Origin: PVC group bacterium
Lineage (GTDB): Bacteria > Verrucomicrobiota > Kiritimatiellia > CAIKKV01 > PXCX01
Assembly (NCBI GenBank): GCA_003567575.1
Contig: PWZG01000157.1
Span: forward strand, 1 to 6,915
Length of the DNA stretch: 6,915 bases
Direction of reading: 5' to 3'
Within the stretch, counting starts at the first letter, position 1, and each line of letters begins with the position of its first letter. Below the pieces are notes generated by a model, which was not told where the DNA came from, searched no databases, and saw nothing but the letters and a program-made list of their open reading frames with translations. Made by a program: the position numbers and the translations under genes. This document shows, in pieces, positions 1 to 6,355 of the stretch.

Positions 1-1
1 A

Positions 2-394
2 GGTGACCTTGACAGAGAGATCGATCCTTCCCAAGGGATCCTTCTGGTTTCCGTTACCAAAGGTGGCAGCAAGTTTATCCCGCATACCGCGCCGGCGCCG
101 ACGGAACCGAATGCGACAATCTTCGGGGGAGGCGACTGGAACATGCTGGCCTGGACCGCTCCCGCTGCTGCGCCGGGCGACTCCAGCCAATGGTATTTCT
201 CGACTATTGCCGCCGCCGGCGACCAGATAATCGTACACGATCCTGCTACCGGACGCGCGCAAACATTCCAGTGGCATGACGGAACATGGCGTAATTTCCC
301 GAATGTGACGGCCGACGCAGATTACGTGATGCCGCAAAATCGTGTTTTCTGGTATCGAGGAAAGGAAACCGGCGGCACGACATGGAAGCCTTAA
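2..394 (+). CDS. C-terminal part of an unidentified, probably exported protein (5' end outside window)
   Basis: The reading frame is open from the window edge to a TAA at 392-394, giving 130 residues without a start, so the gene begins upstream. I do not recognise the family. The fragment is rich in Gly, Thr, Trp and aromatic residues and reads like alternating beta strands and turns: GILLVSVTKGGSKF near the start, then GDQIIVHDPATG, QWHDGTW and VMPQNRVFWYRG near the end. Phrases of the type 'GD.I...dp.tG......y..g.W' followed by a closing 'FWYR' strand occur at the ends of large secreted proteins in PVC bacteria; that comparison is from memory. There is no C-terminal anchor or PEP-CTERM signal. 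The next gene starts 63 bp downstream with no terminator between, so the two are probably co-transcribed. The ATG at 143 is internal to the longer frame and is not a likely start. Confidence 0.7.
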   Translation, partial: GDLDREIDPSQGILLVSVTKGGSKFIPHTAPAPTEPNATIFGGGDWNMLAWTAPAAAPGDSSQWYFSTIAAAGDQIIVHDPATGRAQTFQWHDGTWRNFPNVTADADYVMPQNRVFWYRGKETGGTTWKP

Positions 395-457
395 TCGAGA
401 TCATTCAACGTAACCATCAATAAATATCCTTAAAACCCTAATAAAAGGAATATCACC

Positions 458-1492
458 ATGACAAAGAAACAGCGATCGTTGTTCCGCTCCTTCAATGCCT
501 CGATCCTGACCGTTGCGTTGGTTGCCACGTTGTCAGCGATCCCATACGGCGCCGCCGCCGCCCTGAATGAACTTGACGCAAGAAGCGAGGGGCGTGTTGA
601 GTATGTTTCCAATGCTGACGGGTCCTTGACGGTAAACTTTGCCGCGCAGTCACTCAACGCGCCGCCGCGGTTTACGCGTGCCGCCCTGGCTGCCGACGAG
701 AATGTGGACGGCAGCCCGTTCCGCGGGGATTATATTGCCCGCGGCGTCGCCTACCTATCGTTTCAAGTGCAGGCCGATGCCACGCCCGGTTCGGCGCGCC
801 TGGTATTGTTCGGCGCCGATAGCGGCCGTATTTGGTGGCGCAACGTCGACATCGCGCCGACCGGCGACGGCTCGATGAGCGTCAGTGTACCGCTCTCGGT
901 AAACGATATGTGGGATCGGAATTCCGGCACGGCGGCCAATTGGGCGGCCGATCTGGCCGATGTCGATGTGATCGGCTTGGAAATCCAACAGGGCGGTCGC
1001 GATGCGCAATCGTATACCATTGCCGGTTTCGTAATCCGGGACCGCAGCGGCGCCGCGATTGCCGGGGAAGCCGAACTTTCACCGCTGGAAAGAGATCTGC
1101 TTGACGCTTTCGGCGTGGCCACCGTCAACGCACTGTCCATCCAACAGAGACTGCTCGACAGTTCGGGTGACGGCATGGCGGACTGGGAACGTATTCTGGC
1201 CGAGCATGATGACGCTTTTTATCTCGATATATTCAGTGTTCGCAAAATTGTCGCAGCGGATGACGGCGTACAAATTCGTTGGCCGGCGGTCAAAGGGTCG
1301 GTATACGACGTTCATCGCGCGCCAATAGCCAGTATCGCCGATCCCAATGCGTATCAGCCGGTATCTAAGGGCGTGGGCCTTGTAGCGGCCGCGACGCATA
1401 ATATGCCGTTTGTAGATGAGACCGCTCAAAAGGTAGGGGACTACATTTATCGTGTTATTCGTGTACAGAAAAATTCAGCAATGGGAGAATGA
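458..1492 (+). CDS. Secreted protein with beta-sandwich-like, calcium-loop-like and fibronectin-like parts
   Basis: A 344-residue protein of unknown specific function. The ATG is preceded by AAAGGAA with suitable spacing. Residues 1-35 form a signal peptide: basic MTKKQRSLFR, a hydrophobic stretch at 15-29, and an Ala-rich cleavage region around 31-36. Residues about 60-195 look like a jelly-roll or galactose-binding-like sandwich: YLSFQVQADA at 99-108, ARLVLFGADSG at 113-123, WWRNVDI at 126-132, and DVIGLEIQQGG then YTIAGFVI at 170-193. DSSGDGMADWERI at 234-246 resembles the Asp-rich calcium loops of thrombospondin type 3 or EF-hand type that follow catalytic or binding modules in many PVC secreted proteins. 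Residues about 262-337, including VQIRWPAVKGSVYDVHRA and YIYRVIRV, resemble a degenerate fibronectin type III repeat. There is no membrane anchor and no PEP-CTERM signal. Only 6 bp separate it from the next gene, which begins with the same MTKK, so they form an operon. A role in binding carbohydrate or forming a surface layer is inference. Confidence 0.75.
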   Translation: MTKKQRSLFRSFNASILTVALVATLSAIPYGAAAALNELDARSEGRVEYVSNADGSLTVNFAAQSLNAPPRFTRAALAADENVDGSPFRGDYIARGVAYLSFQVQADATPGSARLVLFGADSGRIWWRNVDIAPTGDGSMSVSVPLSVNDMWDRNSGTAANWAADLADVDVIGLEIQQGGRDAQSYTIAGFVIRDRSGAAIAGEAELSPLERDLLDAFGVATVNALSIQQRLLDSSGDGMADWERILAEHDDAFYLDIFSVRKIVAADDGVQIRWPAVKGSVYDVHRAPIASIADPNAYQPVSKGVGLVAAATHNMPFVDETAQKVGDYIYRVIRVQKNSAMGE

Positions 1493-1498
1493 AAAACC

Positions 1499-2245
1499 AT
1501 GACTAAGAAAACAAAAAAATCAGTTGTCTTGACCGCTGTAATGCTTCTGGGTGGATGGTCTATAGTTCAGGCCGCACCGATCTTTGAGCATACTTTTGAC
1601 GCTAACGCAGAAGACTGGACCAGTGATTCCACGCTTCTTGATCACGGTACAGGGATACCGGGCGCCGACGGCGGATATCTCGTACTTGATTTCAATACCG
1701 GCGGTTTTAATGACTATGTTCGTTCGCCTGGAACCAGTGGTTTGCTGGGGGATTGGAACACTATGGTTCTTGCAGACGATCCCACAGCCATCGGCGCCGG
1801 AATCCGCTTCGATTTTTACGCCGATACAGCGACCGGTTACCCGGCGACGCTGATGCCTTACTTTACTGCTGATGTAGATGGCGAGGGTACGTTGCATACG
1901 TGGATGCTGGACATGACCGACCAAGCCGTATCCCGCATGGCTGGATCGCCGGGATGGTATACATTCCTGGCCGACGCGCGCTTTGCTGACGAACGCGACT
2001 GGGTCAGCACGACGGGTGGCGGTCCTACCGAGTGGCAGGCTAGTTTCGACGCTGTCACGGAAGTCGGGTTGTATCTGGTGCATACAACAGGTGATGATTT
2101 GTACGCAATCGATAATATCGGATTGCTGGCGATTCCGGTTCCTGAACCCGGTACCTGGATGCTGCTGGGAAGCGCGCTGTTGTCGCTGACGATGACGTTC
2201 CGTAAGACAATCGGCGCACGCGCCAGAGAGTTGATGAGTATCTGA
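1499..2245 (+). CDS. PEP-CTERM sorting domain protein
   Basis: A 248-residue exported protein. Residues 1-26 are a signal peptide: MTKKTKK, a hydrophobic core at 9-21, and cleavage probably after VQA-A near 25-26. The mature part looks like a single beta-sandwich: FEHTFDANAEDWTSD at 29-43, IRFDFYAD at 102-109, GWYTFLADARF at 152-162, and EVGLYLVHTTGDDLYAIDNIGLL at 188-210, a strand order also seen in carbohydrate-binding and concanavalin-like modules. Residues 213-236 are the sorting signal: PVPEPGTW, a hydrophobic segment MLLGSALLSLTMTF, then Arg-Lys. In this family the signal is recognised by an exosortase that cleaves and re-anchors the protein during export, usually in bacteria that make exopolysaccharide. 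The tail after Arg-Lys is 12 residues (TIGARARELMSI), longer than usual. GGAG lies 11 bases before the ATG. The gene is last in its operon and is followed by two hairpins. No enzyme motif is visible. Confidence 0.88.
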   Translation: MTKKTKKSVVLTAVMLLGGWSIVQAAPIFEHTFDANAEDWTSDSTLLDHGTGIPGADGGYLVLDFNTGGFNDYVRSPGTSGLLGDWNTMVLADDPTAIGAGIRFDFYADTATGYPATLMPYFTADVDGEGTLHTWMLDMTDQAVSRMAGSPGWYTFLADARFADERDWVSTTGGGPTEWQASFDAVTEVGLYLVHTTGDDLYAIDNIGLLAIPVPEPGTWMLLGSALLSLTMTFRKTIGARARELMSI

Positions 2246-2250
2246 ATGAC

Positions 2251-2280
2251 TGCCGCCGCCAGACGCGGCGGCATAAATTT
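2251..2280 (+). terminator. Possible first intrinsic terminator after the PEP-CTERM gene
   Basis: A perfect 9-bp GC-rich stem, TGCCGCCGC at 2251-2259 pairing with GCGGCGGCA at 2265-2273, has a CAGAC loop and is followed by TAAATTT. It starts 5 bases after the stop codon. The trailing T-run is short and interrupted, so it would be a weak terminator alone, or it may act as a 3'-end-stabilising hairpin in front of the stronger one 18 bases later. Confidence 0.55.
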
Positions 2281-2291
2281 GAAAGCAACCG

Positions 2292-2332
2292 AGCGCCGCG
2301 AAATGCCGCAAACATTTCGCGGCGCTTTTTTT
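2292..2332 (+). terminator. Strong rho-independent terminator
   Basis: AGCGCCGCGAAATG at 2292-2305 pairs perfectly with CATTTCGCGGCGCT at 2313-2326 around a 7-base loop. The stem runs into seven Ts at 2326-2332. This is a textbook intrinsic terminator for + strand transcription. It closes the exported-protein operon and separates it from the acetyltransferase gene. There is no matching T-run for the opposite strand, so it is unidirectional. Confidence 0.93.
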
Positions 2333-2397
2333 CGTACGATACGTCTTGACATATATGAAATTGAGGACTAAGCAGTGGCCAGGGAAAACAGTTCGTA

Positions 2398-2931
2398 ATG
2401 CTTATCAAACTTATCACAACCGATCTTCGCGCCAAAGCCGGCTGGCTTTATGGAGAAACCGGTGGTCGCGCCTTACTCAAGGCTCTCTTCACCGACGGCA
2501 CCTTCGCCATGATCGTTTACCGGTTGATGCAATCTTGTCGCCGCCATACTTTGCTGCGGTCCAGCGCTATGGTATGGGGTAAGATAAATGTCTGGTTCGG
2601 ACGCTGCATTATCGGACGCGACGCCGATTTCGGACCGGGTTTCGTTCTGATCCATAGCGACGGTATCGTGATCAATACGGCCGTTCGCGGCGGCTCGAAT
2701 ATCAAACTGGAGCATCGCGTGACGATCGGCGCCGAAAAAGGCGCCGCGCCCCAGTTGGGCAATGACGTGTTTGTAGGCGTCGGCGCTGTCATCATCGGCC
2801 CGGTAACCATTGGCAACAATACCCGTATCGGCGCCAATGCCGTCGTCAATTGTGATGTTCCCGACGGCGCCACCGCCGTCGGCGTTCCGGCTCGAATTAT
2901 ACGGCGGAAAGAAACCGCGTATGGAGACTGA
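2398..2931 (+). CDS. Serine acetyltransferase-like hexapeptide acyltransferase
   Basis: A 177-residue cytoplasmic enzyme predicted to move an acetyl group from acetyl-CoA to a hydroxyl or amino group. Residues 1-68 are helical. From about 70 a left-handed beta-helix of hexapeptide repeats follows: IIGRDADFGPGF, IVINTAVRGGSNIKLEHRVTIG, NDVFVGVGAVIIGPVTIGNN, TRIGANAVV. It ends with DVPDGATAVGVPARII at 153-168, the hallmark close of the CysE/serine acetyltransferase family. H86 (FVLIHSDG) aligns by eye with the catalytic His of CysE. However, the positions matching the CysE catalytic Asp and a serine-binding Asp are Ile here (71 and 85), and the Arg-His serine-binding pair is absent from GAEKGAAPQLG. 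It may therefore modify a sugar or another acceptor instead of making O-acetylserine. It is shorter than CysE because it lacks much of the N-terminal helical domain. It follows a terminator, so it needs its own promoter, and an upstream in-frame stop makes the ATG at 2398 the first usable start. The glycan genes downstream favour polysaccharide decoration. Confidence 0.85.
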   Translation: MLIKLITTDLRAKAGWLYGETGGRALLKALFTDGTFAMIVYRLMQSCRRHTLLRSSAMVWGKINVWFGRCIIGRDADFGPGFVLIHSDGIVINTAVRGGSNIKLEHRVTIGAEKGAAPQLGNDVFVGVGAVIIGPVTIGNNTRIGANAVVNCDVPDGATAVGVPARIIRRKETAYGD

Positions 2932-2980
2932 TCCACGGCGCGGGATGGCGATTAAGCGTGGTCTTTCCGCGGTATCTTTA

Positions 2981-3040
2981 CCCATCGACACCCGTCGATA
3001 CCTGTCGATACCTGTCGACACCCGTCGCGACCCGTCGATC
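2981..3040 (+). repeat. 10-bp tandem repeat array, copy A (consensus CCYGTCGAYA, 6 units)
   Basis: Six consecutive 10-bp units start at 2981, 2991, 3001, 3011, 3021 and 3031: CCCATCGACA, CCCGTCGATA, CCTGTCGATA, CCTGTCGACA, CCCGTCGCGA, CCCGTCGATC. All but one carry a TCGA palindrome at the same offset, so TCGA recurs once per helical turn. The array fills the middle of the 179-bp gap between the acetyltransferase and the glycosyltransferase. A second array of the same unit lies in inverted orientation at 6581-6620. Confidence 0.9.
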
Positions 3041-3110
3041 CTAACCCGTTCGCTACGCGGACACTCAGAACGACAACTACCACGGAAACCAACCGCGTGA
3101 CGGTTAAGAC

Positions 3111-5090
3111 GTGAAAATGGAATTATACAAGGTCATCGGAAACGCCGCCCGCCGCAACGCAAGATGGTTGCGGTTCGTTATGCTGCTTGGCTTGGCGTTA
3201 ATGCTTTTGAATGCTATCGCCGGGATGGGCTTGCGCCTGCATTGGGCGACCCGTTCCGCGGCGTTGGACGATGATATGCCCGATATCCTTTACCTGGTGG
3301 CCGGAGCACGCGCGCAGGAACGGCGGGTTACGACCTTGGCCAGGTACGCGCGTGAATTGGCGCGTTTAACGCCGGCGCCGTCGGCGCTGCCGGAAATCTG
3401 GATCGGCAACGATTTCGAGATCGGTTATTGGTCTAAAATTCACGGACGCAATCTGACCCGTGCGGAATGGGCGGTGGTGAAGCTGGGCGACCGCTTGGGA
3501 GACGCCGCGGATCGCTACGAAGTGCATATCGTTCCCGGTCGCGCCTGGGGTACGGATGGCGAAATGGCCGGATTGGCTGAGGCCGTGCGGCATCGTATTG
3601 AAGCCTTGGACGATCGCGACCGACCGCCACGGCTCGTGACGCTGGTTACCTGTCCAAGTCATTCACGCCGGGTAGCCGCGCGATTGCGGGCGCATGCACC
3701 GCGTACGCTGTCGATTCATGTGCTGAAATCGCCGGATCGCTTGCGCGAATGGTTACCGTGGGTGACGTTCGCCGAATGGACCAAAATCGTGCGGGATTCC
3801 GCCGGCATGTCAGCGGCGCCGTTGATTTCACGTGCATGGTACAAACGCGATTTACCGGAAGACACGCGTAGCCATGGCCGATGGCTGCCCGTCCTGTTGC
3901 TGGTAACGCTGGCCATCCCGCTGTACGCCTGGCTGCTTTATCCCTTATTGCTGCAACTTGCCGCCTTCCTGATCCCGCGTTCAACGAATCCGGCGCCCGT
4001 GGATCCCGGATGTCTTCCCGCTCGCGCCGTGGTTTTGATTGCGGCGCATAACGAGGCCGCCGATATTGAACAGCGTCTGATGAATCTGGCAATGCAGGAT
4101 TATCCCAAAGACCGGTTTGTAATTTATGTGGGCGTTGACGGATCGACCGATGATACGGCCGAGATCGCCGAAACCGCTGCCGCGCGTCTGATATCGGCCG
4201 GATTGCGCGTTGACGTGTATGCCGATCCTGAACGTCGCGGCAAGGTGGCGACTTTGAAACGGCTGGCCGCCCGCGTGGCACGCGATGTGCCGGACGCCGA
4301 ATGGCTGGTTTTTACCGATGCCAATACGCATTTCGAACCGGATGCGTTGCGACGGTTGCTGGAACCGTTTGCCGATCCGCGAGTCGGCGGTGTGTGCGGA
4401 CGGCTGGTTCTCGAGTCGCCGCGTTCCGCGCAGTGTCGGACAGCGACCGGCCATGCCAGCGAAAACCGTTACTGGACATGGGAGAACAAACTCAAGACAT
4501 TGGAGAGTCGCCTGGATTCCTGTCTCGGGGCCAACGGGGCGATTTATGCCGTGCGTACCCGCTTGTTCCCGGATTCGTTGCCGGATAATACCATTGTCGA
4601 TGATTTGGCGATTGGGATGAAGGTCCGTGAACAGGGATACCGTATGTTGTATGAACCGACGGCCGTAGCGCGCGAAACGTTACCCGCCACTTCCGCCGAA
4701 TGGCGGCGTCGGGTCAGGATCGGCGCCGGCGATTTCCAGGCTTTGAATCTGTGCCGCCGTTGTCTGTCGCCGCGTCTTGGATGGTTTGCCTGGTTTTTTT
4801 TCTCGCATAAAGTATTGCGTTGGTTTACGCCACACCTTTTGCTGACGTTATGGGGACTGGCGGCGCTTGGTATGATCCGCGGCGGTATCGCCGGGATGCA
4901 CGGGATCCTTTATGGCCTGGTCGTCGCCGGGGGTCCGCTTGCGATCCTGGCAGCGCGGGTTGGAAGATGTCGGCATGCCGTCGATTATCTCATTGCCATG
5001 CAAGCCGCCCTGTTGCTTGGCTCCTTCCAATGGATGCGCGGAGGATTACGCGGCGATTGGGAGAGAACCCCCAGGAGATCAAGCGAATGA
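3111..5090 (+). CDS. Membrane glycosyltransferase family 2 with an N-terminal YdcF/DUF218-like domain
   Basis: A 659-residue membrane protein, probably a processive sugar polymerase that adds nucleotide-sugar donors to a glycan and may export it. A basic N-terminus and a membrane helix at 20-41 lead into a soluble region at about 55-245. That region resembles DUF218/YdcF/SanA-type proteins: ILYLVAGAR at 59-67, VPGRAWGTDGEM at 141-152, and LVTLVTCPSHSRRVAARL at 175-192, the last like the family's 'TSxxHxxRA' motif. A second membrane segment spans about 258-288. The family 2 domain follows: AAHNEA at 311-316, VDGSTDDT at 342-349, FTDANTHF at 401-408, GANGAIYAVR at 473-482, the base-bearing VDDLAIGMKVREQGYR at 496-511, and an RRRVR stretch at 532-536 where the QxxRW-type motif sits. 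Three or so C-terminal helices lie at about 556-642, closing with DWERTPRRS. The predicted topology puts the YdcF-like domain outside and the catalytic domain inside. GTG 3111 is the first start after an in-frame TAA; ATG 3117 is an alternative. Neither has a strong ribosome site. Confidence 0.85.
   Translation: MKMELYKVIGNAARRNARWLRFVMLLGLALMLLNAIAGMGLRLHWATRSAALDDDMPDILYLVAGARAQERRVTTLARYARELARLTPAPSALPEIWIGNDFEIGYWSKIHGRNLTRAEWAVVKLGDRLGDAADRYEVHIVPGRAWGTDGEMAGLAEAVRHRIEALDDRDRPPRLVTLVTCPSHSRRVAARLRAHAPRTLSIHVLKSPDRLREWLPWVTFAEWTKIVRDSAGMSAAPLISRAWYKRDLPEDTRSHGRWLPVLLLVTLAIPLYAWLLYPLLLQLAAFLIPRSTNPAPVDPGCLPARAVVLIAAHNEAADIEQRLMNLAMQDYPKDRFVIYVGVDGSTDDTAEIAETAAARLISAGLRVDVYADPERRGKVATLKRLAARVARDVPDAEWLVFTDANTHFEPDALRRLLEPFADPRVGGVCGRLVLESPRSAQCRTATGHASENRYWTWENKLKTLESRLDSCLGANGAIYAVRTRLFPDSLPDNTIVDDLAIGMKVREQGYRMLYEPTAVARETLPATSAEWRRRVRIGAGDFQALNLCRRCLSPRLGWFAWFFFSHKVLRWFTPHLLLTLWGLAALGMIRGGIAGMHGILYGLVVAGGPLAILAARVGRCRHAVDYLIAMQAALLLGSFQWMRGGLRGDWERTPRRSSE
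5073..5077 (+). promoter_or_regulatory. Ribosome binding site fixing the start of the deacetylase-like gene
   Basis: AGGAG at 5073-5077 lies 9 bases before ATG 5087, inside the end of the glycosyltransferase gene. The frame is open upstream to 4820, but no start there has both a ribosome site and family-like sequence, so 5087 is the supported start. Confidence 0.8.
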
Positions 5091-6208
5091 TACCGCGCGC
5101 GCTGCGTATTTGGGGACCGGGTTGGCTGAAGGCACGGTGGCGGCGGCCACAATGGCACGGTCACGGACCGCGCCACTTGCTGCTGGCCGTCGCCGACCAT
5201 TTCGAGCCTTTGCGCGATGACCTGCCGACGACACAGGCAAGACGGTTGGTATGCGACTGGCTGGCGCAATACCGCCAGGCATTCGCGCCGTTTCACGATA
5301 CCGACGGATACCGGCCGCGACATACTTTTTTTTATCCGGGCGACGCCTATGACCGCGATTGCGTGGCGTCACTCGCGGAATTTTGCGGCGCCGGCTGGGG
5401 TGAAACCGAGATCCAGTTGCATCATCGTAACGATACCGCCGATTCCCTGATGCACCGCTTGTGCGATTTCCGCAATACGTTGAACTCCGATCACGGATTA
5501 CTGGGTTGCGATAAATCCGGCAATATTCGCTTTGGATTCGTGCACGGCAACTGGGCGCTATGCAATTCACGGCCCGACCGCGACTGGTGTGGGGTCAATT
5601 CCGAACTCGGCGTCCTGAAGAAGGCCGGTTGTTATGCCGATTTTACCTTTCCTTCGGCGCCTTCGCCAACGCAACCGAAAACGGTGAATACGCTGTACCG
5701 CGCGGCCGATAAAGCGGATGGAAGTCCGCGCGGCCACGACGACGGCGTCGAGATCCGCGTTACGCCGCCGGACACGCTGCCGCGGAATAATCCGGTGGAC
5801 GCCTTGCCGATCATGCCGGGACCCCTGACCATGGATTGGGGCCGCCGCAAGTGGGGTGTGTTGCCACGTCTGGAAAACGCCGAGTTGTCCGGCGCCAATC
5901 CGCCGCGGTTGCGGCGGATGCGACACTGGATTGCGTCATGTGTCCACGTCCGCGGCCGGCCGGAATGGGTTTTCGTTAAACTGCATACCCACGGTTGTGT
6001 CGCCGCTAACCGGTCGGCGGTTCTGGGGGACGCCATGCGCGTATTCCATCGCGATTTGGCCGCCGTATACAACGATGGACGCCGCTGGCAATTGCACTAC
6101 GTGGCTGCGCGCGAAATGTATAACCTGATGCGCGCCGCCGAATGCGGCGCCGGCGGCGACCCGAATCCCTGGCGCAACTTCGAAATACAACCGCCGGGGA
6201 AAATCTGA
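5087..6208 (+). CDS. Polysaccharide deacetylase-like protein, uncharacterised family
   Basis: A 373-residue, probably cytoplasmic or peripheral protein with no signal peptide or membrane helix. The start ATG overlaps the previous stop (ATGA), so translation is coupled to the glycosyltransferase. The sequence has regularly spaced acidic and His motifs: LLLAVADHFEP at 31-41, FFYPGDAYD at 81-89, ETEIQLHHRNDT at 106-117, FGFVHGNWALCNS at 149-161, GVNSELGVLKKAGCYADFTFPSAPS at 169-193, RGHDDG at 215-220, VFVKLHTHG at 295-303, and LHYVAAREMYNLMRAAE at 336-352. An early Asp-His, a His-rich strand end and later Asp/His pairs on beta strands fit a metal-dependent (beta/alpha) barrel like family 4 carbohydrate esterases (NodB fold), though the classic HxxxH motif is not present as such. 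I recall similar uncharacterised proteins in polysaccharide loci, but cannot name the family. The best guess is N- or O-deacetylation of the glycan made by its partner. The stop codon and last residues (GKI) fall inside a tandem repeat beginning at 6199. Confidence 0.75.
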   Translation: MIPRALRIWGPGWLKARWRRPQWHGHGPRHLLLAVADHFEPLRDDLPTTQARRLVCDWLAQYRQAFAPFHDTDGYRPRHTFFYPGDAYDRDCVASLAEFCGAGWGETEIQLHHRNDTADSLMHRLCDFRNTLNSDHGLLGCDKSGNIRFGFVHGNWALCNSRPDRDWCGVNSELGVLKKAGCYADFTFPSAPSPTQPKTVNTLYRAADKADGSPRGHDDGVEIRVTPPDTLPRNNPVDALPIMPGPLTMDWGRRKWGVLPRLENAELSGANPPRLRRMRHWIASCVHVRGRPEWVFVKLHTHGCVAANRSAVLGDAMRVFHRDLAAVYNDGRRWQLHYVAAREMYNLMRAAECGAGGDPNPWRNFEIQPPGKI

Positions 6209-6238
6209 AAAGCTGAAAATCTGAAATAAAGAGGAAAA
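6199..6238 (+). repeat. 8-bp tandem repeat array (GAAAATCT), first copy
   Basis: Five successive 8-bp units: GAAAATCT, GAAAAGCT, GAAAATCT, GAAATAAA, GAGGAAAA. The first unit overlaps the end of the deacetylase-like gene and contains its TGA. The last 24 bases (6215-6238) recur exactly at 6307-6330. Confidence 0.88.
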
Positions 6239-6260
6239 AACGGAAAGCGGAGAACTGAAC

Positions 6261-6287
6261 CACAGAATACACAGAATATACAGAAAG
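6261..6287 (+). repeat. 9-bp tandem repeat (CACAGAATA, 3 units)
   Basis: Units CACAGAATA at 6261, CACAGAATA at 6270 and TACAGAAAG at 6279. Runs of this type (ACACAGAATACACAG) are familiar to me as dispersed intergenic sequence in several bacterial groups, including PVC bacteria. That is recollection, not a search result. Confidence 0.8.
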
Positions 6288-6298
6288 GGAGAGGGGAA

Positions 6299-6330
6299 GA
6301 AAATCTGAAAATCTGAAATAAAGAGGAAAA
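6299..6330 (+). repeat. 8-bp tandem repeat array (GAAAATCT), second copy
   Basis: Units GAAAATCT, GAAAATCT, GAAATAAA, GAGGAAAA at 6299, 6307, 6315 and 6323. The copy has one unit fewer than the first array, and the final 24 bases are identical. It is followed directly by GCTACGGATTACGCGGAT, another phrase that looks like a dispersed module. Confidence 0.88.
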
Positions 6331-6355
6331 GCTACGGATTACGCGGATGAAAATT

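Noticed and set aside
1520..2311. 263-codon minus-strand frame opposite the PEP-CTERM gene
   Set aside because: It is antisense to a gene with a signal peptide and sorting signal, runs through the terminator hairpins, and has no recognisable domain.
2346..2374. Possible sigma-70 promoter (TTGACA at 2346) before the acetyltransferase
   Set aside because: The -35-like hexamer is perfect, but the sequence 16-18 bases downstream (around TAAGCA) is a poor -10, so it is not listed as a feature.
2933..2961. CCACG/CGTGG stem after the acetyltransferase as a terminator
   Set aside because: Only 5 bp with a 19-base loop and a short TCTTT tail, so it is too weak to support.
2810..3100. 96-codon + strand frame across the acetyltransferase end and the spacer
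   Set aside because: It overlaps the well-supported acetyltransferase in another frame. Its SIPVDTRRDPS stretch is repeat translation, and its likeness to the minus-strand frame at 6438-6911 comes only from the shared array.
3646..4281. 211-codon minus-strand frame inside the glycosyltransferase gene
   Set aside because: It is an antisense shadow of a GC-rich gene: Arg- and Pro-rich, without motifs. The + strand frame has clear family 2 motifs throughout.
4820..5086. Upstream extension of the deacetylase-like gene to an ATG at 4820
   Set aside because: It would overlap the glycosyltransferase membrane region by more than 260 bases and encode residues unlike the family. ATG 5087 has AGGAG at ideal spacing and the ATGA overlap.
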